From: an uncultured Eubacterium sp.
GTDB taxonomy: Bacteria > Bacillota_A > Clostridia > Lachnospirales > Lachnospiraceae
Assembly: GCA_948468465.1 (NCBI GenBank)
Contig: CAOKJJ010000015.1
Location: forward strand, 1 to 44,161
Length of the DNA stretch: 44,161 bases
Reading direction: 5' to 3'
A program made the translations under genes and the position numbers. Shown here piece by piece: positions 14,718-22,216 of this stretch. Each line of letters begins with the position of its first letter. The stretch's first letter is position 1. A model generated the notes under the pieces. The model made no database searches. It was not told the DNA's origin and was given only the letters and a program-made list of their open reading frames with translations.

Positions 14718-15707
14718 GTGTATAACCGGACAGAAGTAATTTTAGAGGCATATCCTTATGAATTTACCGATATTGTGAAAGGCAGGGGAGCATATTTTTG
14801 CTATTGCCAGGATGGAAGCAGAAAGATTCTGAAAGAGTTTTCCGGTTCTGCGTCTAAAGCCGAACTGCTGGACCGTTTTTTGGTATATTTAAAGGAGCAT
14901 GGATGCATTGCAGAGCAGATTATTTATACGAAAGAGGGACAGGTGCTCTTTACAGATACAGACGAAACGCGTTACTATATGCGTACCTGGTTTGAAGGCA
15001 GGGAATGTGATACGCGCAACAAAGAAGATGTACTGTGCGCAGTCCGCAGACTGGCTCAGTTTCATACGGATACGGCGCAGTTTCAGGAAGAACTTCCGCA
15101 GACAATGTGCAAAACGCCTGACTTTCTGGAGCAAGAATACCGCAGACATACAAAGGAGCTGCATAAAGTCCGTAATTACATAAAAACAAAGAAAAAGAGA
15201 AATGAATTTGAAACCGGTTTTTTAAAAGAATACAATTATTATTTGAATCAGGCGGAAGAAGCGGCAGACAGGCTGCGGCAGACAGCGGCGAAAGCCTCCC
15301 GGCAGTTTTTTGGTATCTGCCATGGGGATTACAGCCAGCATAATCTGCTGTTTACGGCGCAGGGGCCTGTGATCATTAATTATGAACGTTTTTGCAAGGA
15401 TGCATATATCAGTGATTTTGCGCATTTTTTTCGAAAAATTATGGAAAAACATAACTGGAATACCGGACTTGGCATGGATATGATCCGTGCGTATGATAAA
15501 GTGCGCAGGCTGGAAAGCTGGGAGCTGCAGCAGCTGTGCATACGGATGAGCTATCCCGAAAAATTTTGGAAAGTGGCCAACCATTATTTTAACTCGAAAA
15601 AAAGCTGGGCGAACAACCGGGATGGAGAAAAACTTATAAAAATCTGCGCACAGGAGCGTGAACGGGCGGAATTTTTAAAAATACTGGATTATTTTGTGAA
15701 AGGTTAG
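14718..15707 (+). CDS. CotS-family spore coat protein (kinase-fold)
   Basis: 329 aa from the GTG at 14718, which has TTGGAGGGG 7 nt upstream; the longer in-frame ATT start at 14685 is rejected. The fold is that of aminoglycoside-phosphotransferase-like kinases. The catalytic loop is GICHGDYSQHNLLF (HGD...N) followed by VIINYERFCKDAYISDFAHF. Where active kinases have Asp of the metal-binding IDF motif this protein has Asn (IINYE), so phosphotransfer may be lost or altered. CotS proteins are assembled into the spore coat in Bacilli and Clostridia. A sporulation-sigma promoter could not be identified with confidence in the 124 bp in front. Confidence 0.75.
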   Translation: MYNRTEVILEAYPYEFTDIVKGRGAYFCYCQDGSRKILKEFSGSASKAELLDRFLVYLKEHGCIAEQIIYTKEGQVLFTDTDETRYYMRTWFEGRECDTRNKEDVLCAVRRLAQFHTDTAQFQEELPQTMCKTPDFLEQEYRRHTKELHKVRNYIKTKKKRNEFETGFLKEYNYYLNQAEEAADRLRQTAAKASRQFFGICHGDYSQHNLLFTAQGPVIINYERFCKDAYISDFAHFFRKIMEKHNWNTGLGMDMIRAYDKVRRLESWELQQLCIRMSYPEKFWKVANHYFNSKKSWANNRDGEKLIKICAQERERAEFLKILDYFVKG

Positions 15708-15731
15708 AGGAAAAACACACGGGAGGAAGGC

Positions 15732-15760
15732 TTGCACTTGATAAATGTCCATGATATAAT
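15732..15760 (+). promoter_or_regulatory. SigA-type promoter for PEGA lipoprotein
   Basis: TTGCAC (15732-15737), 17 nt, TATAAT (15755-15760), about 58 nt before the start codon at 15819. Confidence 0.65.
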
Positions 15761-15818
15761 AAACGGAAAGCAATCGCTTACAGGATGAAGCTGTAAAAGA
15801 TGAAAAGGAAGTATGAAG

Positions 15819-17243
15819 ATGAATAAAAATTTATATGAAAGTCAATGTAAGAAAAAGTTAGCCGTCCTCTTTTTCCTGTTTGGCATGCTGACGCTGTGTA
15901 CTGCCTGCAGTCCGGCGAATTCTGACAGGTTCACCGCGAAACAAAGCGGGAATTCATCCACAGCAGTGAATGCGGCTGGCCAGGCAGGGGACGAAGAGGC
16001 ACAAAGTACAGCGGATTTTCCTCAGGTGACAGATCGTTATTATGTAATATTAAAGCATGATATTCAGAATTATCAGCTTACATTTATGGATCTGGAAAAT
16101 GGAGAAGAACGGTTTTATGAATATACTGAAGGCACGGAATTTTTTGATAAATACGGGAATTACACGCTCAGGGAAGATTTCAGTGAAGGAAAGCTGGCAT
16201 GTATCCAGCGGCTGAACAGCAACGATACACTGGGAGCAGTGGCGTTTACGGAGGATACATGGGATTATGAAGACGTACAAAACTACATCATCCGTGTAGA
16301 CAAAAACCGAATGGATATCGCGGATACGGCTTATCAGTTCGATGCGAACGTAAAAGTGTTCTCAGAAGGAGAGCAAAAGGAGCTGACAGCGATAGGCGAG
16401 AGTGATATTCTGGATGTTTATGGGATTGGGCGTACGATTTACGCAATCGTTATTAAAACCGGGCATGGAACGCTGGCACTGTCCAATACAGAGCTGTTTG
16501 AAGGAGGATGGGTCAATCTCGGCACTAAAGTATACGCAAAAATTACCAGGGATATGACGATGGAGCTTCCGGAGGGCATTTACGAGTTTTCAGTTGCCAA
16601 TGATGGATATGGGGATTCCGGGGAAATCAGAATCCGGAGGGATAAAATAACAACCATTGATCTGAACGACTATAAGGGAGAAGGGCCAAAGCTCTGCAAA
16701 GTGACGTTTAAAGTAGGCGTAGCAGGGGCCATTGTTACCGTCGACGGCAAAAAGGTCAATCATAAAAAACCGATAGAGCTGCGGTATGGCGTACATATGC
16801 TGGGCGTTTACGCGGAAGGTTATGATGCATGGAAAAAACAGCTGATCATAAATTCTCCGAAGGCAAATATTGAAGTATTATTAAGCAATGATACAGGCAC
16901 GCAGTCAGATAACGATACAGATAAAAACAGCGATAGCGATGAAAATAAGAATCATAGTACAAATGATCAGGCATCAAGCGGAAGCGGTAAGGGGAAAGCA
17001 GGATCAAAGGCAGGATCAAAGGCAGGTTCCTATACGGGCGGCAATTCATCCGGACAGGCTGACAGCGGCAGCAGCAGCGCCAGCAGTTCGCTTGCAAACG
17101 CTGCGTTAGGATCTTCGCTGGCGAGCATTATTACAGGAGGAGAATCAACGGATTATCTGGATACATTATCAGATCTGGTCGATTCGCTGGACAGGCTGAA
17201 TCGTTCATCGTCCGGTTCCGGCAGTTCAGATAATGCGGATTAA
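15819..17243 (+). CDS. PEGA-domain lipoprotein with Ser/Gly-rich tail
   Basis: 474 aa from the second ATG (15819), which is 9 nt after AAAGGAAG; the ATG at 15813 is too close to it. A lipoprotein-type signal is seen: basic start, hydrophobic AVLFFLFGMLTL, then CTAC before SPANS. Residues ~290-355 form a PEGA domain (VTFKVGVAGAIVTVDGKKVN, then YGVHMLGVYAEGYD), usually an envelope surface domain. The C-terminal ~110 residues are low complexity: Asp/Asn-rich, then AGSKAGSKAGS repeats, then Ser/Gly, likely a wall-spanning linker. It would be anchored to the outer membrane face of the cell. The binding target is unknown. It has its own promoter. Confidence 0.75.
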   Translation: MNKNLYESQCKKKLAVLFFLFGMLTLCTACSPANSDRFTAKQSGNSSTAVNAAGQAGDEEAQSTADFPQVTDRYYVILKHDIQNYQLTFMDLENGEERFYEYTEGTEFFDKYGNYTLREDFSEGKLACIQRLNSNDTLGAVAFTEDTWDYEDVQNYIIRVDKNRMDIADTAYQFDANVKVFSEGEQKELTAIGESDILDVYGIGRTIYAIVIKTGHGTLALSNTELFEGGWVNLGTKVYAKITRDMTMELPEGIYEFSVANDGYGDSGEIRIRRDKITTIDLNDYKGEGPKLCKVTFKVGVAGAIVTVDGKKVNHKKPIELRYGVHMLGVYAEGYDAWKKQLIINSPKANIEVLLSNDTGTQSDNDTDKNSDSDENKNHSTNDQASSGSGKGKAGSKAGSKAGSYTGGNSSGQADSGSSSASSSLANAALGSSLASIITGGESTDYLDTLSDLVDSLDRLNRSSSGSGSSDNAD

Positions 17244-17350
17244 GATTCTTAACAAAAGTATATTAGGGGATACGGAACTGGTCGGTATACCAGGCGCACC
17301 GCAGACCTGATATGAAATAAAAAGGAAATATAGGAATGGGAGGACATCAC

Positions 17351-19087
17351 ATGGACTACAAACAAATGTACCAGCAATGGCTGGACAACCCTTATTTTGA
17401 TGAGGAGACAAAGGCAGAATTAAAAGCAATTGAAGGAAATGAGAAGGAGATTGAAGACCGCTTTTATATGGACCTGGAGTTTGGTACGGCAGGGCTGCGA
17501 GGCGTTATCGGTGCAGGTACCAACCGTATGAACGTCTACACAGTCAGAAAAGCGACACAAGGACTTGCAAATTATATTATGTCTGTAAAGGCAGAAGCAA
17601 AAGGCGTGGCAATTGCATATGATTCCAGACATATGTCACCGGAATTTGCAGATGAAGCAGCTCTTTGCCTGGCTGCAAATGGCATTAAAGCATATGTATT
17701 TGAAAGCTTAAGACCGACACCGGAGCTTTCTTACGCCGTACGTAAATTAAGCTGCATCGCAGGTATCAATATTACAGCAAGCCACAATCCGCCGGAATAT
17801 AACGGCTACAAAGTATACTGGGAGGACGGTGCGCAGATTACACCGCCTCATGACAGCGGCATCATGGATGAAGTAAAAAAAGTAACTGATTATGCCGCAT
17901 GCAAGACGATGCCTCTGGAGGACGCAAAGGCCGCGGGACTTTATCAGACCATCGGCGCTGACATAGATGATCCTTATATTGAAGAGCTCAAAGGGCTTGT
18001 ACTGCATCAGGACAGCATTGACGCGGTAAAAGACAAGCTGACAATCGTATATTCCCCGCTGCATGGAACCGGAAATATTCCAGTCCGCCGTGTATTAAAA
18101 GAACTCGGATTCCAGAACGTACATGTAGTACCGGAACAGGAACTGCCAAACGGAGATTTCCCGACCGTAAGCTATCCGAATCCAGAAGCAGCTGAAGCAT
18201 TTGAACTGGGTCTGGCACTTGCAAAAAAAGTAAATGCTGATTTAGTATTGGCTACAGACCCTGACGCAGACAGACTTGGCGTATATGTCAAAGATTCCAA
18301 GACAGGCGAATACCATACACTTACCGGAAACATGTCAGGCTGCCTGATTGGTGATTATGTGATCGGACAGCGGAAAGCGATCCAGGGCTCCCTGCCGCAG
18401 GACGGCGCATTTATCCGTTCGATCGTTTCTACGAACATGGCCGATGCGATAGCAAAATACTATGGCATACAGCTTGTAGAAGTTTTAACAGGATTTAAAT
18501 TTATTGGCCAGAAGATGCTGGAGTTTGAAAAGACAGGCAACGGTACCTATCTGTTTGGCATGGAAGAAAGCTATGGCTGCCTGACCGGAACATATGCCAG
18601 AGATAAGGATGCAGTAGTAGCTTCCATGACATTGTGTGAAGCAGCGGCGTATTACATGACAAAAAATATGACGCTTTGGGATGCTATGCTGGAAATGTAT
18701 GAGCGTTACGGCTACTATAAAGATCATGTTGAGTCTATTACATTAAAAGGAATTGAAGGTCTTGCAAAGATTCAGGAAATCATGAATACGCTGCGTGAGA
18801 ATGCTCCAAAAGAAATCGGAGGATTAAAAGTACTTGCCGCACGAGACTATAAGACAGATACCATTCAGGATTTTGCAACAGGCCAGACAAGACCAACCGG
18901 ACTGCCGAAATCAAATGTGCTTTATTATGAGCTGGAAAATGATGCATGGGTATGTGTAAGGCCATCCGGAACAGAACCAAAAGTGAAGTTCTATATCGGC
19001 GTAAAGGGCAGTTCTATGGCGGATGCCGACGAAAAATCAGCTTCTTTGGGAACTAAGGTGCTGGATATGATTCAGAAGATGATATAG
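17351..19087 (+). CDS. Phosphoglucomutase / phosphomannomutase (alpha-D-phosphohexomutase)
   Basis: 578 aa from the ATG at 17351 (GGGAGG 8 nt upstream); the ATG 15 nt earlier overlaps that site. It interconverts hexose 1- and 6-phosphates in the cytosol, linking glycolysis with glycogen and envelope precursors. All four family sites are present: ITASHNPPEYNGYKVYWEDG with the phosphoserine, DPDADRLGV metal loop, GMEESYGCLTG sugar loop and RPSGTEPKVKFYI phosphate loop. Length fits the PgcA-like group of Firmicutes. A clear terminator follows. Specificity for glucose versus mannose cannot be read, but the length favours glucose. Confidence 0.93.
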   Translation: MDYKQMYQQWLDNPYFDEETKAELKAIEGNEKEIEDRFYMDLEFGTAGLRGVIGAGTNRMNVYTVRKATQGLANYIMSVKAEAKGVAIAYDSRHMSPEFADEAALCLAANGIKAYVFESLRPTPELSYAVRKLSCIAGINITASHNPPEYNGYKVYWEDGAQITPPHDSGIMDEVKKVTDYAACKTMPLEDAKAAGLYQTIGADIDDPYIEELKGLVLHQDSIDAVKDKLTIVYSPLHGTGNIPVRRVLKELGFQNVHVVPEQELPNGDFPTVSYPNPEAAEAFELGLALAKKVNADLVLATDPDADRLGVYVKDSKTGEYHTLTGNMSGCLIGDYVIGQRKAIQGSLPQDGAFIRSIVSTNMADAIAKYYGIQLVEVLTGFKFIGQKMLEFEKTGNGTYLFGMEESYGCLTGTYARDKDAVVASMTLCEAAAYYMTKNMTLWDAMLEMYERYGYYKDHVESITLKGIEGLAKIQEIMNTLRENAPKEIGGLKVLAARDYKTDTIQDFATGQTRPTGLPKSNVLYYELENDAWVCVRPSGTEPKVKFYIGVKGSSMADADEKSASLGTKVLDMIQKMI

Positions 19088-19136
19088 AAGAATAAAATGC
19101 TTACTGGAATCCAAAAGTTTGAAGGAGTTTAAATAA

Positions 19137-19177
19137 AAATCTCTGAACACCGCGAAAATAGCCGTGTTCAGAGATTT
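19137..19177 (+). terminator. Intrinsic terminator after phosphohexomutase
   Basis: 14-bp stem (19137-19150 with 19164-19177), followed by a T run. It separates the mutase from the repeat pair beginning near 19199. Confidence 0.8.
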
Positions 19178-19198
19178 TTTGCAATTTTATTTACGGTT

Positions 19199-19530
19199 CC
19201 TAACCTGGATGAACAGAAAAGAAACACTTTTGACATTGTGTTGCGTTTTTTTGTGGCTATCCGGACGCCGGGTGAGAGGCGGGGCCTGGATTTCGGCTCC
19301 TACTCCAGAATGTTAAGAATCCCTAGGTATTCTGCATGGACTCTGTGGCTCCGTCCGGTCGCGTCGCCAAGTTCGCCTCTGGCTAAACGCCAGCGGCTAA
19401 AAGTGACGCTGGGCTGCGCCCCTGATTTAAAGAGCAGAATCCTAAGGACTTCTAAACATTCTTCCAACGTCGCCGAAATCCAGGCCCCGCCTCTCATCCA
19501 GCTGGTTTTGACTAGCTTTACAGAAATCAC
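19199..19530 (+). repeat. Structured repeat, copy A (long hairpin variant)
   Basis: A ~78-bp conserved flank (19199-19276, containing TTGACATTGTGTTGCG and GGCTATCCGGACGCCGGGTG) leads into a perfect 25-bp stem: 19273-19297 pairs with 19472-19496. Between the arms an imperfect stem continues (around 19303-19335 with 19434-19466). A ~100-nt insert closes the structure and contains a small CTGGC/GCCAG hairpin. The conserved loop ends are TCCTACTCCAGAAT and CATTCTTCCAACGTC. The copy continues into CTGGTTTT (19502-19508). The same flank and loop ends occur in copy B in opposite orientation, but with a different stem. No convincing protein is encoded here. Confidence 0.8.
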
Positions 19531-19712
19531 AGTGTTAAAAACTGCTGCTATTTCTATGATTTCGCTGTTAGGTATTACGATAACTGGCAAGAAAATCAGT
19601 CGATCTTTGTAAATATTACAGATGCTATTTTTTTACGCAGTCATTTGAATCCTTTGTGAGATTTAAAATCGCAGGTTCTTTCATAAATGTTCGCGGTTTA
19701 CATGTAAGGCCT
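19531..19712. other. Spacer between the two facing repeat copies
   Basis: About 180 bp of AT-rich DNA between the repeats. No gene, promoter or terminator is convincing. The inner edges (CTGGTTTT followed by CT.G..TTACA) are similar on both sides, so the copies may extend slightly into it. Confidence 0.4.
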
Positions 19713-19892
19713 GAGAAAACCAGCCGGGTGAGGGGGAAATGGCCGGGCTTGCGGCGACGTTGGAAGAATGCTTAGAATTCTGGAGTAGGAGCCGCAAGCC
19801 CGGCCATTTCCCCCTCACCCGGCGTCCGGATAGCCAACAAAAAACGCAACACAATGTCAAAAATGTTTCTTTTCTGATTCACCCAGGTCAGG
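19713..19892 (-). repeat. Structured repeat, copy B (short hairpin variant)
   Basis: Inverted relative to copy A. A perfect 33-bp stem, 19723-19755 with 19791-19823, has a 35-nt loop that holds an inner AGAAT/ATTCT pair. Read on the minus strand it has the same ~78-nt flank as copy A (19815-19892, about 6 differences), the same TGAG entry, the same TCCTACTCCAGAAT and CATTCTTCCAACGTC loop ends, and the same CTGGTTTT exit. The ~22 nt of stem between TGAG and CGGC differ strongly from copy A, yet both arms match each other perfectly. Copy B lacks the ~100-nt insert. Confidence 0.8.
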
Positions 19893-19903
19893 ATTTGTAT
19901 GTA

Positions 19904-19939
19904 AATAAAAAAGACCCGGTATTTACCGAATCTTTTCGT
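19904..19939 (-). terminator. Intrinsic terminator of divIC operon
   Basis: On the minus strand AAAAGA and CGGTA pair with TACCG and TCTTTT around a short AAA loop, with a run of T following. It lies 18 nt past the divIC stop. Confidence 0.7.
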
Positions 19940-19956
19940 CTTGCTTTCCTGCCGTC

Positions 19957-20253
19957 TTACTTTTCCTTAAAAATAATCTCATCTTTATAGACAAGTCCCA
20001 GCTTGCTTTTTGCTATATCCTCAACATATTCCTGTGTCTTCGTGTATGCCTCGTAATCTTCAATCTCCTGTTTTCTGGCCAGTTCTTCGTCCCTCTGCTT
20101 TTCAAGAAGGGCTTCCTGCGCGATAAACTGCTGATCCTTTTTATACAGGGTTACGATCTGCACAGACATCACCCCGATCATTGCAAGAACGATCACTGTA
20201 ATACACATCTTTCCTGTTCGATTTGCCTTGCGGCTGCTATATCTGTGACTCAT
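19957..20253 (-). CDS. divIC: Septum formation initiator DivIC (FtsB-like)
   Basis: 98 aa, single-pass membrane protein. A short basic cytoplasmic start (SSRKANRTGK), one helix (about 17-35, ITVIVLAMIGVMSVQIVTLY), then an extracytoplasmic coiled coil (QQFIAQEALLEKQRDEELAR) and the DivIC tail TQEYVEDIAKSKLGLVYKDE. It joins FtsL and DivIB in the divisome. GAGAGG precedes the ATG. It follows yabQ by 38 nt, the same yabP-yabQ-divIC order as in Bacillus subtilis. Some E/K-rich coiled-coil proteins look alike, but the context settles the identity. Confidence 0.9.
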   Translation of the reverse strand: MSHRYSSRKANRTGKMCITVIVLAMIGVMSVQIVTLYKKDQQFIAQEALLEKQRDEELARKQEIEDYEAYTKTQEYVEDIAKSKLGLVYKDEIIFKEK

Positions 20254-20291
20254 GGTAACCTCTCGCCCTTTCAGCGGCAGCTTCTGCCGTC

Positions 20292-20789
20292 TTATTTCTT
20301 TACCATTCCTATTTTAATCAATTTGCCCGCTCTTTTCAACCGCTTATTTAAATTTTTTTTAAATTTTCTTCCTTTACCTGCTAAAATCGAACTTTTGTTT
20401 GCTATTTTTTTTGCAGCCTTTCGAAACGGCGTCATTACAAATCTGCATATTCTCTGCACGAAGCGAATGATTCGCTTCAATATGCGTGCAATAAACTTTA
20501 CCGTATGGCGGCTGATATACTGGTTATATAAAAACATGCCGAGTACGATTCCGCCAATTGAAAATCCCCGAATCAAACCGTCATTTTTCTGATATAACAT
20601 TGCAAATATTACAAACGCTGTAAAAATCCAGTAACACAAGTCTTCCAGCGAAATCCACAGGACGCCATGTCTGACCAGCCGCCTGAATATTCTTAGACAG
20701 TCGTAAACAAGCACCAGCATCATACCAAGCACAAAAGATACCGCAAAAAAATCCATTTCCCGAAATATATTTTCACTTACTGTCATCAT
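20292..20789 (-). CDS. yabQ: Spore cortex biosynthesis protein YabQ
   Basis: 165 aa. Three to four membrane helices occupy the first ~100 residues (FFAVSFVLGMMLVLVYDCLR, LCYWIFTAFVIFAMLY, GGIVLGMFLYNQYIS). A strongly basic cytoplasmic tail follows (RILKRIIRFVQRI, KGRKFKKNLNKRLK). YabQ is a mother-cell protein of the forespore outer membrane needed for cortex formation. The start overlaps the yabP stop by ATGA (20786-20789), so the two are translationally coupled. The family is identified by the WISLEDLCYW-type core and by synteny. Confidence 0.88.
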   Translation of the reverse strand: MMTVSENIFREMDFFAVSFVLGMMLVLVYDCLRIFRRLVRHGVLWISLEDLCYWIFTAFVIFAMLYQKNDGLIRGFSIGGIVLGMFLYNQYISRHTVKFIARILKRIIRFVQRICRFVMTPFRKAAKKIANKSSILAGKGRKFKKNLNKRLKRAGKLIKIGMVKK

Positions 20790-21079
20790 CTGAAAATTCT
20801 TCCTAAAAGACTTTCCGCCGCTTTCTTTCCACCGCCTGCATCTGAATAAGCCAGACTGTCAATCCTGCCTTCCACATCTACCTCCCCTTTTTCCAGCGTC
20901 AGCCGATTTACATGCAGGTCATTGCCTTTGATCAGCAGCATTCCCTGCTCTGTCTCCAGCAGTATTTCAGACACATCAAAAGAAAGCACATCCAAAACCC
21001 CTGTAAACGCTGCGTTTTTTCTATTTGTGAGCAGGATTTTATGTGCTTTTGACTGATTTTTTTCCATTCTCTCGTCCAT
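20786..21079 (-). CDS. yabP: Sporulation protein YabP
   Basis: 97 aa from the ATG at 21077-21079, 8 nt after GGAGG; the longer in-frame start at 21133 lacks this site. A YabP/YqfC-type beta domain is visible: HKILLTNRKNAAFTGVLDVL, then LLIKGNDLHVNRLTLEKGEV. YabP works with YabQ in spore coat/cortex assembly and is made in the mother cell under SigE in Bacillus; control here is inferred. It is separated from rqcP by ~190 bp holding a 16-bp-stem palindrome. Confidence 0.9.
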   Translation of the reverse strand: MDERMEKNQSKAHKILLTNRKNAAFTGVLDVLSFDVSEILLETEQGMLLIKGNDLHVNRLTLEKGEVDVEGRIDSLAYSDAGGGKKAAESLLGRIFR

Positions 21080-21198
21080 ACCCTTATCCTCCATTCTTGT
21101 CCTAACTGTTATATAATAAAAAGCTTTTTTCAAACAAGCTCAATAAAATATATGAATGAAGATCAGAATATATGACAGAACAATGCAACCATGCATAT

Positions 21199-21260
21199 AT
21201 ATTTGTTGTATTTAAGAGTCCCTCTCTCAGTGTCCGGAAATCCATAAATACAACAAATAT
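21199..21260. repeat. 16-bp-stem palindrome between rqcP and yabP
   Basis: Positions 21199-21214 and 21245-21260 are exact reverse complements (AT-rich, ATATTTGTTGTATTTA) around a 30-nt GC-richer loop. There is no T run after either arm, so a normal terminator is unlikely. It may be a small palindromic repeat or an RNA-processing or attenuation hairpin in the rqcP-yabP gap. Confidence 0.6.
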
Positions 21261-21266
21261 GAATTA

Positions 21267-21506
21267 TTACAAATACTCAAATAATTCCTTCGCCTGTTCC
21301 TTTTTCGTTGTATCCTGGATATCAAGTACCCGGACTTTTACAGATTTTGTACCAAACAAAATCTCAATAATATCTCCGACTTTCACTTTAACCGATGCCT
21401 TTGCCGGTTTGTCATTGACCATAACCCTGCCGGCGTCACAGGCTTCGTTTGCAACGGTTCGCCGCTTTATCAAACGTGAAACTTTTAAAAATTTGTCTAA
21501 TCTCAT
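21267..21506 (-). CDS. rqcP: S4-domain RNA-binding protein RqcP (YabO)
   Basis: 79 aa from the ATG at 21504-21506 with GAGG 7 nt upstream. Almost the whole chain is an S4 fold: MRLDKFLKVSRLIKRRTVAN, then DAGRVMVNDKPAKASVKVKV. In Bacillus subtilis the same gene (yabO) next to yabP encodes RqcP, which binds the 50S-peptidyl-tRNA complex and helps RqcH add alanine tails to stalled nascent chains. Position and length fit that orthologue; HslR/Hsp15-like proteins are longer. It lies downstream of hup, with a terminator hairpin between, so partial readthrough may set its level. Confidence 0.88.
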   Translation of the reverse strand: MRLDKFLKVSRLIKRRTVANEACDAGRVMVNDKPAKASVKVKVGDIIEILFGTKSVKVRVLDIQDTTKKEQAKELFEYL

Positions 21507-21534
21507 AATTTCCCTCATCTTAAATGATAAAAAG

Positions 21535-21555
21535 GGGCTGCAAAATCTGCAGCCC
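21535..21555 (-). terminator. Hairpin terminator between hup and rqcP
   Basis: 8-bp GC-rich stem (GGGCTGCA with TGCAGCCC) and, on the minus strand, a following CTTTTT. It lies right after the hup stop and before the rqcP ribosome site. Confidence 0.7.
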
Positions 21556-21568
21556 TCTTTTCAAAGAT

Positions 21569-21844
21569 TTATTCGTTCATTAAATCCTTTAATGCTTTTC
21601 CTGCCTTAAATTTTGGTGCCTTTGATGCCGGTATCGTCATCTCTTCACCTGTCTGTGGATTTCGACCTGTCCTGGCGGCCCGTTCAGATACTTCGAAGGT
21701 TCCGAAGCCGACTAACTGGATCTTCTCCCCTTTCTTGAGCTCTTCAGCAACAACATCTGTAAAAGCTTTTAAAGCTGCGTCCGCATCTTTTTTGGATAAT
21801 TCAGCCTTGTCAGCAATAGCTGCAACTAATTCCGCTTTGTTCAT
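21569..21844 (-). CDS. hup: HU family DNA-binding protein
   Basis: 91 aa, the normal HU length. It begins [20 protein letters not shown] and carries the family signature [20 protein letters not shown] plus the DNA-wrapping arm ending [18 protein letters not shown] bends and compacts DNA as a dimer. AGGAGGAG precedes the ATG, and a strong SigA promoter lies ~85 nt upstream, fitting its high expression. It is the first gene of the leftward cluster and is divergent from spoIIE. Confidence 0.95.
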   Translation of the reverse strand: MNKAELVAAIADKAELSKKDADAALKAFTDVVAEELKKGEKIQLVGFGTFEVSERAARTGRNPQTGEEMTIPASKAPKFKAGKALKDLMNE

Positions 21845-21927
21845 TTCTACTCCTCCTGTGGATTAATTATAGTATTGTTATTAAATAAGAATCGGAACTC
21901 ATCTTCTCCAAAATACTTACGAATATA

Positions 21928-21956
21928 TTTATACTAACTTTTCCAAGGTTTGTCAA
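21928..21956 (-). promoter_or_regulatory. Strong SigA-type promoter for hup
   Basis: On the minus strand TTGACA (21951-21956), 17 nt, TATAAA (21928-21933); a near-consensus promoter. Confidence 0.75.
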
Positions 21957-22119
21957 GCGGAAAATGCCCAATTTCTAGCATTTTAACAAGCATTTTATTC
22001 CTCTGGGAAAATTTACCTGAAATACTGAATGCCCTCAAAAACCTGAATGCCTTCAAATCGACTCGATAATTGTTTTGAACAGACAAAAACGCGAATAAAA
22101 ATAAAAAAACAGGCCATGG

Positions 22120-22153
22120 TTTGACAAACATTGCAAAAAGCTCTTTTTATAAT
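22120..22153 (+). promoter_or_regulatory. spoIIE promoter with 21-bp spacer, Spo0A-type
   Basis: Perfect TTGACA (22121-22126) and perfect TATAAT (22148-22153) are separated by 21 nt instead of 17. In Bacillus subtilis this over-long spacing is the hallmark of Spo0A-activated SigA promoters such as those of spoIIE and spoIIG. TTTGACA at 22120-22126 also reads as TGTCAAA on the other strand, a match to the 0A-box core. The promoter lies about 58 nt before the spoIIE start. Confidence 0.75.
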
Positions 22154-22216
22154 GGCTGTCATATGCCGCTGCCGGATTCCTGGCAGTGACAGGATTGAGT
22201 GATTGGAGGATAGAGG

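Noticed and set aside
19229..19260. TTGACA in the conserved repeat flank as a promoter
   Set aside because: TTGACA is conserved in both copies, but no acceptable -10 lies 16-18 nt downstream (GTGGCT).
19238..19612. ORFs of 83-124 aa on both strands across the repeat pair
   Set aside because: They arise from the palindromes: the two arms give mirror-image peptides (such as ATLEECLE in both copies), and there is no ribosome site.
19199..19892. Retron or CRISPR interpretation of the repeat pair
   Set aside because: No reverse transcriptase or Cas gene is present in the window and there is no regular repeat-spacer array.
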